Shown piece by piece: positions 32,906 through 44,843 of a stretch of 64,000 bases of DNA; position 1 is the stretch's first letter; each line of letters begins with the position of its first letter. A program made the translations under genes and the position numbers. The DNA is from Gnetum montanum (Eukaryota > Streptophyta > Gnetopsida > Gnetales > Gnetaceae): NCBI GenBank assembly GCA_015680685.1, contig MNCI01003851.1:19120-83119 (forward strand). The letters run 5' to 3'. The notes beneath the pieces are model-generated. The model made no database searches. It was not told the origin of the DNA and saw only the letters and a list, made by a program, of their open reading frames with translations.

Positions 32906-35743
32906 ATGGCCCCTAAAAGAGGACAACAAGGAGGACCCTCTCAAGGTGCATCCAAACAACAAAGGAGAGGCAGAGGCCATGTATCTCTCTAGGAATGTAT
33001 GGAACAGGAGGAATAATCATTTAGTATCCATCAGGAACCTCTTGTTACTATACAATTGAGACATGCTGAAGGTGGAGTCGGTGGAGCACCTAAATAGGGA
33101 CAACATGAGATGTTGTCCCTGGAGTGTGTTTAGGAAATTCATGAAAGGTCCACGTTGGTAGCTATGATAGTGGAACTTAACTTTGGACCTTTCACTAAGT
33201 TTTCTCCTGAAGTAGTCAAGGACCAACTTAAAAGGTATCCACTATAGCCAATTCTCTTTCAAAGTGGTGATTAGAAGCTAGGAGAGATGTACCAATTTTG
33301 TCACAATAAAGAAGAAGGTACCACTATTGATATTGGTGGTGTTTCAATGGATTTCTTTGCCAAAGCCATTTTAGAGGTGATGAATCTTCTGAATACAAGG
33401 CCAAAATTTTCTCACTTGTCCACTCTCTTCGATGCTAATGCACGGAAGATATGGTTGAAAAGGGCATACGACAAAGAAGGCAAAGCATATGGAGAGTTGA
33501 CACTTGAAGAGAGAATCTACTTCAAGATTGGTGCATATCACATCTTCTTCAAAAAAGGATAGAACAAAATCTCCACATATGTGGCTAGAGGAATTGCTAT
33601 CTTGATGGGCAAGGTTAATGCCAACCTACCTCATTTATATCTTATAGAAATTTTAAGGTAGTTTGAAGAATGAAAGATGGGAAAGTTCGCATTGCCCTTC
33701 CCCTGTCTCATCAGGAAGTTGTACCGGCATGATGGAATTCTAGGGTACACCAATGACATCCCTAGAAAGGCCCAAAATGCTTCATTTATTGAATTGATAA
33801 AGCCACTAGCCCCAAGGAAAAGTGTTGGTGAGACACTAAAGATTGAACAAGAATAAATGGTGGGGCCCACTGCACCTCAAACTGTAGGACCTAGCCAACT
33901 TCCAAGCATAAGGCCTAGTCAACAACAGAAAGCAGGGCCCAACATAGGCTAACAAGAACAATTGCCATTACTACCACAAGACTATTGACCATCGATGTGC
34001 CATCTTAGATCCATTGCTAAAATGGTCAGTTAGGGAAGCCATGATGAGACCAATCTCTTTAGGGTCATAGAAGATGCTATACAATCCACGGTCTCAATTG
34101 ATCATGCATGGGACAAGGTATTGATCCAAATAGAAGAAGGGGAATCACATTGGTCACAACAAATCTTAGGGAATGCTGCATATTTTTAGGTGCAATTAGA
34201 AACTGGTGAAGGTACCATAGTATTGGTCATGTAGCACCAAGATGTAGCGGAAGCTACAGAAGTGGTCACAGACCACATAAAAGAATCATTCAACATCCCT
34301 ATTGTGCCACTAGCATATTTTATAGGATCATGCGATGTTCAAACTTTGGATGGTTCCTTGATGACTCTTATTGAGCATGAGGATGTTCTAGATCGGTTGC
34401 TATAGACAGGACAAGTGATGATGTCCCTATTTGACATCCCTCAAGATGTCATGGTAACTCAGTTAGACCTCATCTCCACAAAAGGAAAGCTGGTTATGAT
34501 AGCGATTAGGGCCAAGCATGTAGAGGGAGAGTTAGAAAGTCTCCATCTCAATTCATCCCTGCAGACTAGCTAGAGTTCTTCCAAATAGAGCAACTAAACA
34601 AATTATTGGTAGAAAATAAAAGAGTGGCAGAGGAAAAAGAGAAGGCCAATTGGAATGCTTCCAAGGCATAAGCCCAAACATATGCACATGCCAAAGCACT
34701 CAAGGCCTTACAAGAGGAGATTAAATAACTTGCCACAGACAATCTCCAATTGACTACTATAGAAAAACAAAGAAATGTTCTTGAAGAGAATTTTCAGCAA
34801 TTACGAGAACAATTAGTTAGGGTCAACCAAGACATAAATCACTTGGCCAAAGAAAACAAAACCCTCTCAATGGAGAACGTACGTGCGATCTGTCAAAAGA
34901 TGGCAATTGAAATAAGCATGTGCTAGAATGAGGCCAAGTGACATGAAAAACTCAAGGAGCATTTTAGAGACTAGGTGGGGATGTATAAGAAAATAACTGA
35001 GAAAGAAATCCATATGGCCAAAGCCAACATTAACACCTTTAGTACTCAACACGCTGATTGGTAGGCCATATTGGATACCTTTACATTCTTCCACCAAGCA
35101 GAACTTAAAAGCCAAAACCTGGAGATATAAGATCTTATAGAATACATGGAGCTGGCAAACCTGTAGTATGCCAACTTGGCCATATTGACAACAAGATGCC
35201 CAAGAATAGAATTAGAAAAGTAGGTAGCTACCACCTATGCAAAATATGAAATAAAACTTACTGAGCATAAGAAGACACTATAGAAATTAGAAGTGGCAAA
35301 TTTTGAGTTAGAGGTGATCAAAACCAGCTACTAGGGACAAAAGGATGTCATGGAAAATCTGGCTCGATAGCTCACAGATTACTAGGAATACAAGGATGAA
35401 GCCAGAGCCTATGAAGAGGAACGATGGTTGTTTGTGGCTTGGTATGTCAAGGAAAACCATATGTTCCTGCAACTACCATGTTCATGGGAGGTGCCGACTT
35501 CATCAAACATTGGAGCATCAGCATGGACGACATAGGATCCTCGAATCGAAGAGGAAAATCTCCAGACACTTCTTCAGAGCCATCAATTTCCAAAACCTAT
35601 AGCAGAAGATATGGGGAAGAGGCCCATGGAGGAACCACTGCTACCAGGAACCACATGAGTTCCAACAAAATTTTGTCTTTTTGTAATTCTATGTCTATGT
35701 CCCAATTTTGTTGTGTTCAATACTCCACTGCACATGAATGAAT
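32906..35743 (+). pseudogene. Ath-2 ORF2 (Athila third ORF, plant-transposon-protein/coiled-coil type)
   Basis: ATG 32906 directly follows GTGATTACAG, an acceptor-like site. The N-terminus is MAPKRGQQGGPSQ. Residues about 125-280 (33287-33750) have conserved features (NARKIWLKRAYDKEGKAYG; FALPFPCLIRKLYRHDGI) resembling the 'putative plant transposon protein' domain of Athila ORFs. A middle block (TGEGTIVLVM, about 34210) is shared with Ath-3. From about 34600 the translation is Lys/Glu/Gln-rich and likely coiled coil. Many stops and at least one frameshift. The function of this ORF class is unknown; it is often called env-like. Confidence 0.7.
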
Positions 35744-35831
35744 TCCTAGTTAGTCAATGATCCCATACCTATCCATTGTGTAATCAATTGAACTTGTTGT
35801 CATTTTTTTTAACTTGAGGACAAGTTTTCAT

Positions 35832-35846
35832 TTAGTCATGGGGTTA
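35832..35846 (+). promoter_or_regulatory. Polypurine tract, Ath-2
   Basis: TCATGGGGTTA directly precedes the 3' LTR. Just upstream, 'aacttgaggacaagttttca' is shared with Ath-1 ('aactcgaggacgagttttca'). Confidence 0.75.
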
Positions 35847-36696
35847 TGATGAGTCATGATTTGCTAGGCTTCGATATCGGATCAACGATATTAGGTACAC
35901 GATATCGTGGCCTGGATAACGATATCGGATACATGATATTGTGATTCCTGTGTAAGCCTATAAATACACATTTTGGAACATAGGAAAAGAGGTAGTAGGA
36001 GTACGTGTAGAAGTACAGTCTTTTTGTTCATTTCAATTCCTTCCCTAGTGCATGCCCACAGTGTGATTATTATAATTGTACAAAACCTTTATTTGAGTGT
36101 GATGTACTTGAACATGCACATGATCGATAATAAGGATTGAGATTACTCCATTATTGTAGCATTAACTTAGTTTTAATTTATTAATTATTATTTTTATTTA
36201 TTGTTTTCTTAATTAATATTTCTTTACTATCATTTACTATCCCTGTTATTAAACGCAAAATGAGTACAACTTAATCACGAGCATTTAAGTGTGACTACTT
36301 GGTATCCCAGTAGTGTATCTAGGAGTGCTTAAGTAACATGCTCTTTGTAATCTAGGAAGTAGTACACAAGGTATAAGATGTGTATAGATGATTAAGGACA
36401 GATGCTCATCACACTTAGGCTAGCTTAGATTTTTCTTCTCATTTCCTATTAGTTAAAACAAGGGTATTTTCCATTGTCTCTAGGAGTAGCACTAGTTTAA
36501 GACCACATCATACACCTCACTCTGGACTAAACCATACGTGACAAAGAAAATACTAGTCCATGTGGAAAGATAGCAAACTACGATCAACATGTAACTATCT
36601 AGATACCACAACTAGCCCATCTGCAGAGTTCGACTAGATCGTGTGTGAATGCTCGTATTCGTATGGTTGAATGTAGGGGTACCTCGCCACTCATCA
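35847..36696 (+). repeat. Ath-2 3' LTR
   Basis: 850 bp, TGATGAGT...ACTCATCA. Four GATATC-type boxes upstream of TATAAATA at 35959-35966. Colinear with the 5' LTR. Confidence 0.92.
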
Positions 36697-36701
36697 CTCT
36701 C

Positions 36702-37478
36702 CATTTTTAACTTTTCATGTCACATGTGAGGATTTTGAGTTATCATTTTCTTAATTCCATCTAATATAATTTTATTGGATGACTCTACTAAACCATTATC
36801 TTAGGGATAGTACTTGGTAACAACTTTGATAATGCTGTTAAGTTCCCTAGCCTAATTCATAAATTCTATAGATATGAATGCAATGTCATTATTAACTACT
36901 AAGGCGTAAGGATATCCATATTTAGAAATTATATCATTTGCTAAAATTTGAATAACCTCATGAGACATTTTAGTTTTAGTAGTCTTGGCTTCTAACTAAC
37001 ATGTGTAATAATTAGTACCTGTTAAGATAAACTTATGTTGAGCCATTGATAAGGGATTAATCATTTCTATAAAATATAAAGCCCATTGTGTAAAAGGTCT
37101 AGTATCTATTATCAGTTGTAGAGGAGCTAAATTTTTTAAATCTCTACCTTTAAACATTTGACATTGTATACAAGTTTTGATGAAGTTGTAAGCATCATTG
37201 ATCATAGTAAGCTAAGAGTAACCTACTCTCATAATTTTATGTATTAACAAGTGATATCCTATATGTCCTTCATGTAGTTACTTTAAAGTATCTCTAGCTT
37301 GATTTTGTTTTAAACATTTAAAATATATTTCTTGGAAATTTTTCCTAAATAAGTATTTATTAATTAAGGTAAATTTAGAATTTTTAGATAATAATAGTTT
37401 TTTATATTTAGGTAAATATGAACGACAATGATGAAAAGTTAAATATAACTTAATATCTTCATACCATGGATGATATAA
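36702..37478 (-). pseudogene. pol: R2 integrase
   Basis: An open stretch 37205-36996 encodes the zinc-finger half CIQCQMFKGR and the start of the core (AQHKFILTGTNYYTC, family TD(Y/F), here TN). The next catalytic segment is VVNNDIAFIS (family VDNG). Both catalytic-region aspartates are therefore altered. Downstream it resembles R1 14693-15281. Confidence 0.78.
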
Positions 37479-38080
37479 CTAGTTAAGAGCAAATGGAACA
37501 TCATCTTCTTGATCAATAGAGGGTATGTTAAGTAGTATAGACTCATCTTTAGGTGTATAATGTTTTTCTAAAGTTGAAGCTTTAGCTATTAGCTTAGTAA
37601 GAGTGGTCCTTATAACTAACTTTGCTATTTTACTGTGAATATTAAACTCTTGTAATTTCATGATCCACTTAGCATAATTTTTCATAGGATCTTGTAACTT
37701 AGTTAATGCAATAGTAGTCAAATTCAAGATAATAACAAAAACTTCAGTGTTTAGGAAATAGTGGAAAAATTTCTTTAGAGATTTAATGATAGTGTATAAT
37801 TGTTTCTCTATGGGTGAACACTTTAATTTTGCATCTTTCAAAGGCATAGACTTGAAACCTATAGGTCTTTCACCTTGATCAATGAAATTTTGGATTAAAA
37901 TAGTACCTATAGTAACATTGCTAGAGAAAACATATAAAAGAAAGTTATTTTTGTACTAAGGAAGATCTAAAATAGAAGCATCTATAATGGCAAGAAAAGC
38001 ATTCTTCCTTTCTTCTATCCAATGCACAGTACTGTCTTTCTTAAGCATCTTATTTAATGGTTTATATAATTTACCATACA
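37479..38080 (-). pseudogene. pol: R2 RNase H (RT-linked)
   Basis: A clean 122-codon stretch 37847-37479 with KCSPIEKQLYTIIKSLKKFF and WIMKLQEFNIH, equivalent to R1 16900-16363. The N-terminal part is interrupted by stops. Confidence 0.78.
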
Positions 38081-38900
38081 TAGAGATAAATAATCTAACA
38101 AAATTAATTTTTCCAAATAAAGCCCTTAAATCAATTTTCTATAAAAGATAGGGTACCTCTAGAATAGAATTTACTCATTTTAGATCAATCATAATTCCTC
38201 CTTTAGTTACTATATGACCAAAATATTTACCACTTTTAACATCAAAAATAGATTTCTTATCATTCAATGTGATATCAAATCATCTACATCTTATGAAAAC
38301 ATTTCTAAGGTCTTTAAGTTGAGTACCCTAATCTTTAGAAAAAATAGCTAAATCATCTACATAAATAACAATACATTTCTTTATCAAACCTTCAAAGGCC
38401 TTATCCATAGTCTTTTGGAAGGTAGAACTAGCATCTATAAGGCGAAAGGGCATTTTAGTGAATTGAAAAGTTTCCTACTTTGTTGTAAAGAAAGATTTAT
38501 ATTGGTCTTTCTTACTTACTAAAATTTGAGTATAGATTGAATATCCATCTAGAAATGAGTACATTTGAGATTCATTGACAATTTACAAAAGTTCCTCCAT
38601 AAAAGGAAGTGAATAATTATTCTTAATACAAGAGCTATTAAGATTACAAAAGTCAATGCATAATCATAATTCACCTATTTGTTTTCTAACTTGTACTAAA
38701 TTTGATATCCAACTAGAATGTCTTATAAGATATATATATATTCTTAGATTCTAAACTTTTATGGATTTCTACCTTTATTAATGATTCAATACTAGTCTAA
38801 TGTTTTATCTATGTGATTTTTTAGGATAAAGAGGTATAGTATGCATTACCATGAGAGGATTAAAAGTTTTAAGATACTCATAAGTAAAAAATAAAACATC
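38081..38900 (-). pseudogene. pol: R2 reverse transcriptase
   Basis: The catalytic motif CIVIYVDDLAIF is intact at about 38375-38340. The upstream LCIDFCNLN-equivalent and downstream LGHIVTKGGIMIDLK-like regions are recognisable with several stops. It is more decayed than R1 RT. Confidence 0.8.
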
Positions 38901-39316
38901 ATTAAATTCATATAATAAATCAATTGAGTTTTTTCTTTCATCCACATATAAACAAACTCCTATTTTAATAGGATGTTTTGGTCCTTTCTAAAAAAAAATG
39001 AATTATTTTTGTTTCAACTAGCATTTTCCAATTAGCATTTTTGGATATCTCTTTAGTTTTAGTATGTAAATCATCAAATAAATGATCTCTAGTTGCTATT
39101 TCAAGAGAAATTTCATTTAAACATATGATGTCTTTGGATATATCTTCTTTGTTAATTTGAGAAATTTTAAGGCATTGACCACTAAATTTGCCTTTAGATA
39201 ATAAAAATCAATAAATATGAGGAATATCATTTAGAACTTAGAAAGAAAAAGATATTATTTGGAATAGAATAAGACTTAACCTTTTCAATAATAATTTTAG
39301 AAGCCTAAGCATTGTA

Positions 39317-39697
39317 TCAAAATGGAAAATGAAAAGTGGCTCCCATTTGTGCTAAAGCATCAATAATATAATTTTCTTCTCTAGAAACATGTTCTATGGA
39401 TATGTGAATAAATTCTTTAAAACTTTCAAGGACATAGGCTTTGTAATCTTTCATAGTTGAATCTTTATCATCAAAAAATTCATTGATTTGGTTTATTATA
39501 AGTTGAGAGTCACTATAAATCTTTACTTTAGATAAATTATAACATTGGGCTAGTTTGATTCCATGTATAAGTGCTTCATATTCAATCATATTATTTATCA
39601 AGGGTTGTTTGAAATTAACCACTTTAAGGATATGAGCCTTACTAGGAGGTATAAGCATGATTTCGGCTCTACATCATTTCTTTGAAGAGGCACCATC
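39317..39697 (-). pseudogene. pol: R2 extra RNase H, split by Cop-1
   Basis: Motifs: SIDGASSKK (catalytic Asp intact here) at about 39705-39680, NNMIEYEALIHGIKLAQ, KIYSDSQLIINQINEFF, EHVSREENYIIDALAQMG. Clean from 39658 to 39317. Cop-1 is inserted just upstream of the DGAS motif. It confirms that the RNase H position upstream of RT is a family trait and not a rearrangement of R1. Confidence 0.88.
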
Positions 39698-40964
39698 TAT
39701 AGACCTTTTGGTATGTTAAAACACTAAGTAAAATGAAGACAAAGGTTGTTTACATGGTTGTGTGGTTGTTTTGTTTGTAGGACTACCTACATGGAAACCT
39801 AAGATGAGCTAAAGCCTACATAGAGGACAAAAAATGAACTAGTCTAGAGCTCAAAGGAGAAGGTCATCCACAAGGTCTCAAATGAACATGTGAGAATTCC
39901 AAAGAACGTGGACAAGGATGAGATATTGTACAAGTAAAGTTGTCATCATTAAAGCATGCGAAAGATTAAGGTTGTGGACATGGAATCCTGAATTCAAAGG
40001 ACAAAGAAAGTTAAAGGAAGACAACTCTAAGAAATAGCAAAGGTGTTGAAAGAATTGAAGTGAACTCAGACAAAGACATCTTTAAGAAACAACAAACATC
40101 TTTCCTCAAGCAAAGATGTCTTCACTAGAGAAAGATGTCTTTATAGAATACAGTCTAGATTCAGAAAGATGTCTTCCATAAGATAAAGACATCTCCCATT
40201 AGAAAAAGACATCTTTCCCAAAAAAAGATGTCTTTCCAAAATAGAAGGAAAATTCAAAAAGACGTCTTAGGCATGTAGAAGATGTCTTCCAAGATCATTA
40301 GTGACTATTGACTAGTTGTTGCGCAAGTTCCAAGGTAGATTTAGAAACATGGTAGCTATAAGAAGATATCATATGCATTGGAAAATATGCAAACTTATGT
40401 GTAATCATTGTATAATCATTTTTTGAATCATTGTAATAATTATTGCTCTTCATTGTGTGATCATTTGTTCATTGTAAATGTCATGTACCTTAACATAAAA
40501 GGATCAAAAAACTAAGTTACATTTATCCCTTGTAAGTGTTCTTCCTTATTGCTCTACACAGTTGATGTGCTTCTTGCAAAAGACATTTTAGCTAAGCTTG
40601 TCAAGATCTTGTGGGATTGATTTGTCGGTGCTACAATACAATACTGCGGTGCAGAGCTTAAGATTGTAAAGATTGTGGAAGCTTAGAAATGGCATTCCAA
40701 GCCTGACAAGACCTTGCAAGATTGAGTGGTTAGTGTTTGGACACAACACTCTAGAGTGGGGCTTAAAGATTGTACAAGGTGTGGACCCTTTAACTATATT
40801 TGAGAACAAAAAAATTTGAAGGTGGGCTAGTAATCTACCCTTCAAGTGTGAACTACCCAAGTTGGGGAACCATGTTAAATTCAGTATCTATGCTTTTGTT
40901 TTAAACATTTTTAATTTGGGAAACTTATTCATGCCCCCCACCCTTCTAAGTTCAATGATTCACA
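39698..40964 (+). repeat. Cop-1 5' LTR
   Basis: Starts TATAGACCTTTTGG where the 3' LTR has TGTGGACCTTTTGG (two G-to-A changes). Ends CACA. Contains the palindrome array at 40072-40290. Confidence 0.85.
40072..40290 (+). repeat. Array of AAAGA(T/C)(G/A)TCTTT palindromes in the Cop-1 LTR
   Basis: About ten copies of AAAGATGTCTTT/AAAGACATCTTT-type motifs in 220 bp; the related AAAGACGTCTT core is also present. The 3' LTR has the same array with fewer intact copies (about 45225-45415). Confidence 0.85.
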
Positions 40965-40966
40965 AG

Positions 40967-40980
40967 TGGTATCGAAGCCT
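40967..40980 (+). promoter_or_regulatory. Primer binding site, initiator tRNA-Met type
   Basis: TGGTATCGAAGCCT follows the LTR end by two bases and resembles the copia TGGTATCAGAGC site. Confidence 0.8.
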
Positions 40981-40999
40981 GGTACACTTCTCTGTCAAC

Positions 41000-42330
41000 A
41001 TCAACTTCAAGAGTGAACAATGGAGGGGACATCTTACACAAATCCATCCATGTTTGATGGATTCAGCTTCACCCACTAGAAATCTAGAATGCAAGGGTTC
41101 TTTGCATCCATGGAATTTGAACTATTGGAGTCAATCCTTGAAGGCTATGATTTTCCTATTAATAACTCCACCAGCATCATCAAGCCTTGTAATAAATGGA
41201 CATAAGAGGAAAAGGATAAGTTTATGTTTGATTCAAAAGTAAAAAATTATTTATATTGTGCATTGAATAAATCTAGATTTAATAGAGAATTAGGATGTAG
41301 GATAGACATAGAAATTTGGCAAACTTTAGAAGCTACTCATGAGGAAACATTTATTGTTAAGCAATCAAAATTATTAGTTTTACAAAGTAAGTATGATAAA
41401 CTCAAAATGAGAGAAGGTGAGAAAATAAAGGATTATTTCTCTAGAGCTAATGATCTTGTTGTAGCTATTAGAAGAATAGAAAAGGATCTACCCAAAAGGA
41501 ATGTCATCATCGAAATGATTAAAACTCTACAATTGAAGTTTAGACCAAAAGTGATAGCTATGGAGGAAATAAAAAATTTCTCAACTTTAAAATTGAAGAA
41601 CTTTAAAGTGCTCTCATTGCTTATGAAATGAATCTCATAAGTGAAGGAGCAATCCAAGAAAGACCTATTACTCTAAAGATTGCCTCCAAGGAGAAGAAGT
41701 CAAATGAGCATGGTGAGGGTAGCAAAGATGAAATTGAACTTCTCTCAAGAAAACTACAATGATTACTTACAAGAAGAAACAAGGGAGCATCTAAAAAAAG
41801 ATCCAATCTTTTCAAAGGTAGAGATCAAGGTAAAAAAAATTTAAATGCTTGTAAATTAGATTTCTCTTCTATAGAATGTTGTTGGGTTTGTGGAGGAAGA
41901 GGCCATATGACCTTAGAATGTTCTGGTGATCCAAATGATAACAAGATTCAGCCAAATAATATATCTAATTATGAAGAACTAAAAAAAGACTAACTTGTAT
42001 ACAAGTTGGGATGATGGTGAGCAAAGTGAAGAAAGAGCATGAAATTCTTCCAAAGACTCACATCTCATCTGTGTGGCCCTCATTGATGGCGATTCATCAA
42101 ATGATGAACTAAATGATGAGGAGAGGTTTGATTTATTATGTAAATTTTTTTTAAATTTTTAAGATCTTTGCACTAAGTGAAATAAACAAGTTATATCTAA
42201 AGATCATGAAATATCTTTGTTAAATTTGACTATTTCTGATCTTAATAAACAATTCTTAGAACTAAGGGTTGAGAATGAGAAGCTAATCTCATCCTTAGAA
42301 TAGAACAAAGTGGAAGATGTGAATGTTAAA
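41000..42330 (+). pseudogene. gag: Cop-1 gag (UBN2-type) with CCHC knuckle
   Basis: Clean frame 41224-41631: KVKNYLYCALNKSRFNR, EIWQTLEATHEET, KLKMREGEKIKDYFSRANDL, typical of copia gag. After a frame change, a zinc knuckle CWVCGGRGHMTLEC (CX2CX4HX4C, intact) lies at about 41880-41921. A charged region with coiled-coil character follows to about 42330. Confidence 0.85.
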
Positions 42331-44830
42331 TTAATAAATTAAAGATTGATGAAGGGAAAAGAATCCCTTCTAATGATACTAGAATAAGGAAGAAGTCTAC
42401 AAGATAACAGTGGACTTGAATGCTATTCCCAAGAAGAAGAGCTTGCATGGCCATCATTCCATCCAAAGGAATCACCAAAAAAATGAGGGCACCATTTCAA
42501 AAGAAGCTCCTATCCATTAAAATATTCCTAAAAGATTTGATCATTCCCATTCTACTCATCTTTTCTACAGTAGGAAGGTTAGAAGTTATTATTAAAATAA
42601 GTTTGGGCATAAAAAATGGGAGTGCAACTTAAAGTTCTATCATTTGAGTACCTAGTCATATTAAAAAATTCCTTAATCTTATCAAAGTACACCAAGAAAT
42701 GATTTCATGCAGGATCATAGAGGAGACTAAATGTCAACTCAAAATACCAAAGTTGTCAAAAAGGAATGGAGAGTTGAAAAACTGAACAAAGGGTATTAAG
42801 ACACTTTCACCAATAGATTGGTAAGAGGAAGTCATGCCTTGGACATTGGAGAAATTTGATTAAGGAGAGAATCCTCAAAAGAGAAAACTTACTCTCTAGC
42901 TCTCTAAGCTCCATCACCTTTCAATAGTAGGACATGTAGGTAGTGGTAAGTTATTTCTTTTGTTTTCAAGCTCAAGCTCAACCATATTAAGGTTTGATAA
43001 TCTAGATCATGAGGATAATTATTTATTGGCATGAAAAAATTATGGTTGTAAGAAAAATCTTATATATACTCACAATTATCAAAATAAGTTTAATGTTTGG
43101 TCTTGTTAAAATAGCTTTGGTAAGGAAATTGTGTAGGTACCTATAAGAGAGAGTAAAGAAAAGTGGAGTATTAAAAATAATGCAAAAAGTGATCAAAGGT
43201 TTTATCCTAAAGAGCATAAAAAATAGAGACATCACATACATATCTAATGAAAGAGAACCTAAGGATGAGGAGGTACTTCATGATAGGGGACCTCACCTTA
43301 AACTCCATTAAACTACTCTCCTCACTGGTAAGAAAGATAAGTCAAGGTAAGTTTTTCAATCTCTTTGCTTGGTTGCTAGTTAATAAGAATAGTGTTTTAG
43401 AAGTCCATAATTGTTTGTATCCTTTCTAAATTAAAAAGATGATGGAATAATTGTTTAGTATTTAGAGCATCACTTACATTTTTTTGAGTTTGATTTGATT
43501 GGTATAATTTTTGTTGGACCTTCATTTTGTAATAATTTTAGTTTAATCTTTGACTTGCAACTAATCTTGGTTACTTTGAACTTCTTGCTAGCTCATGATC
43601 CTAAGAATATTTTTGACAAGCTTTAAAAAATTCCATCAATATTAGTATGATGAACTTAGTCTTCACATTTGAGCTTAATTTTAACCTATAGTTGTATTTT
43701 GTTTTCATGTTTTCCAACATTACACATTGATCTTAAAGGTCCAACATAAGCAACACATGTCTAGGGGAAGCCTACTCCTCAATCATCTTGGAGGCTACCA
43801 ATGTTGGATGAGTCTTTGGAGACTTCACCCAAAGACCACACTAAGCAAGAAAAGGGCTTCGAATGGTACTTTATGTTTAATGGGATGGAAATGTCTTGAA
43901 TAGTCTTGTTTGTTGGATATGAAGACTTAAAGAGGTATTTAATGGTTAATTATATATATGAGTATATACTTAGTTCTTTTTTATAATTGGTTATGTTTGT
44001 TGTTCTACATTATACAAAAAAAGGCAAAATATGCATGTTTCTCTCATGGCTTTCATATTCTATTGTTTATTTTTCGGTTGAATCTAGAAATAAAAGTTGC
44101 TTTAAAGCAATTGTTTCTTATAAATAAGCTTCTTTTTCTCCATGATCTATCTTTGATCTTTAGCATCAATTTGTGTTGTTAGTCCTCATTATTTTTGAAC
44201 CTATTCGATATTTAATCAGAAGCTAAAGCAAGAAGTACCTATTTTTGTAAAGAAAATAGTTGATGTTATGAGCAAGTATATGATCATTTTTGAAGTACCT
44301 ATAGTTTTCATTGAACCATCCATTAAATATTTTTCCTTGCAATGCAGATTTTGGTATTTGGCATGGCTAGTTTCAAGTTGAAAATTGCTATATTCACCTT
44401 ATTACATCAATTTATCAAGATGGAAAATATTTGAATATTAAAAGAACCATGCACTACTAATGACTTGTTGATTTAGAGATAGGTTACTTGATCTTCCAAG
44501 TTTATTCTTCACTTCATGCTTTAAGTTTGAATATCCCTTGGAAGGCTTGGATTAGTTCTTAACAAATTAAGTGGCACCTCTTCAAGGATCTTAGTGCTGA
44601 AAAATTTGTACTTCTTAAAATGATTCTCTTGCTTCACTATATATATATTTTGGGCTTATGTCATGATTTTTGACTCTACATATTATCTAAAAATTATTGT
44701 TTTTTCATCTATCTCTTTTGAACCTAGTTTGGGTACTTTGTCCTTTTTGCTGCTATTCAAAAAGGTGGAGAGTAGAATGGTTATATTTGTATGACCACTA
44801 ATCCATTTTCTTAATTTTTGAACATAATGA
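42331..44830 (+). other. Cop-1 interior without recognisable pol
   Basis: AT-rich; frames at 42420-42632, 43023-43241 and 43958-44182 have no copia motif. No integrase or RT signature was found in any frame. Confidence 0.6.
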
Positions 44831-44843
44831 AAAAGGGGGATAT
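44831..44843 (+). promoter_or_regulatory. Polypurine tract, Cop-1
   Basis: AAAAGGGGGATAT directly before the 3' LTR, the usual copia arrangement. Confidence 0.85.

Larger units (their letters stand above)
27871..36696 (+). mobile_element. Ath-2: Athila-type LTR retrotransposon with gag and ORF2 but no pol
   Basis: LTRs 27871-28721 and 35847-36696. Target duplication CTTTC (27866-27870) versus CTCTC (36697-36701), one change. The insertion lies within R2 integrase. The internal region has a primer site, degenerate gag, a conserved non-coding region, a U3-like internal promoter, a long degenerate ORF2 with coiled-coil character and a polypurine tract. No protease, RT, RNase H or integrase was found between gag (to about 30885) and the post-pol region. 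Confidence 0.92.

Noticed and set aside
32906-35743. Functional envelope protein
   Set aside because: No signal peptide or membrane segment could be recognised; the matches are to the Athila plant-transposon-protein type domain and a coiled coil, and the frame is broken.
40072-40290. CRISPR-like or satellite array
   Set aside because: Spacing is irregular and the motif is a short palindrome inside an LTR.
40862-41242. 126-codon frame spanning the Cop-1 LTR end and gag start
   Set aside because: Runs across the LTR end and primer site; gag is better supported in the frame from 41224 with copia gag motifs.
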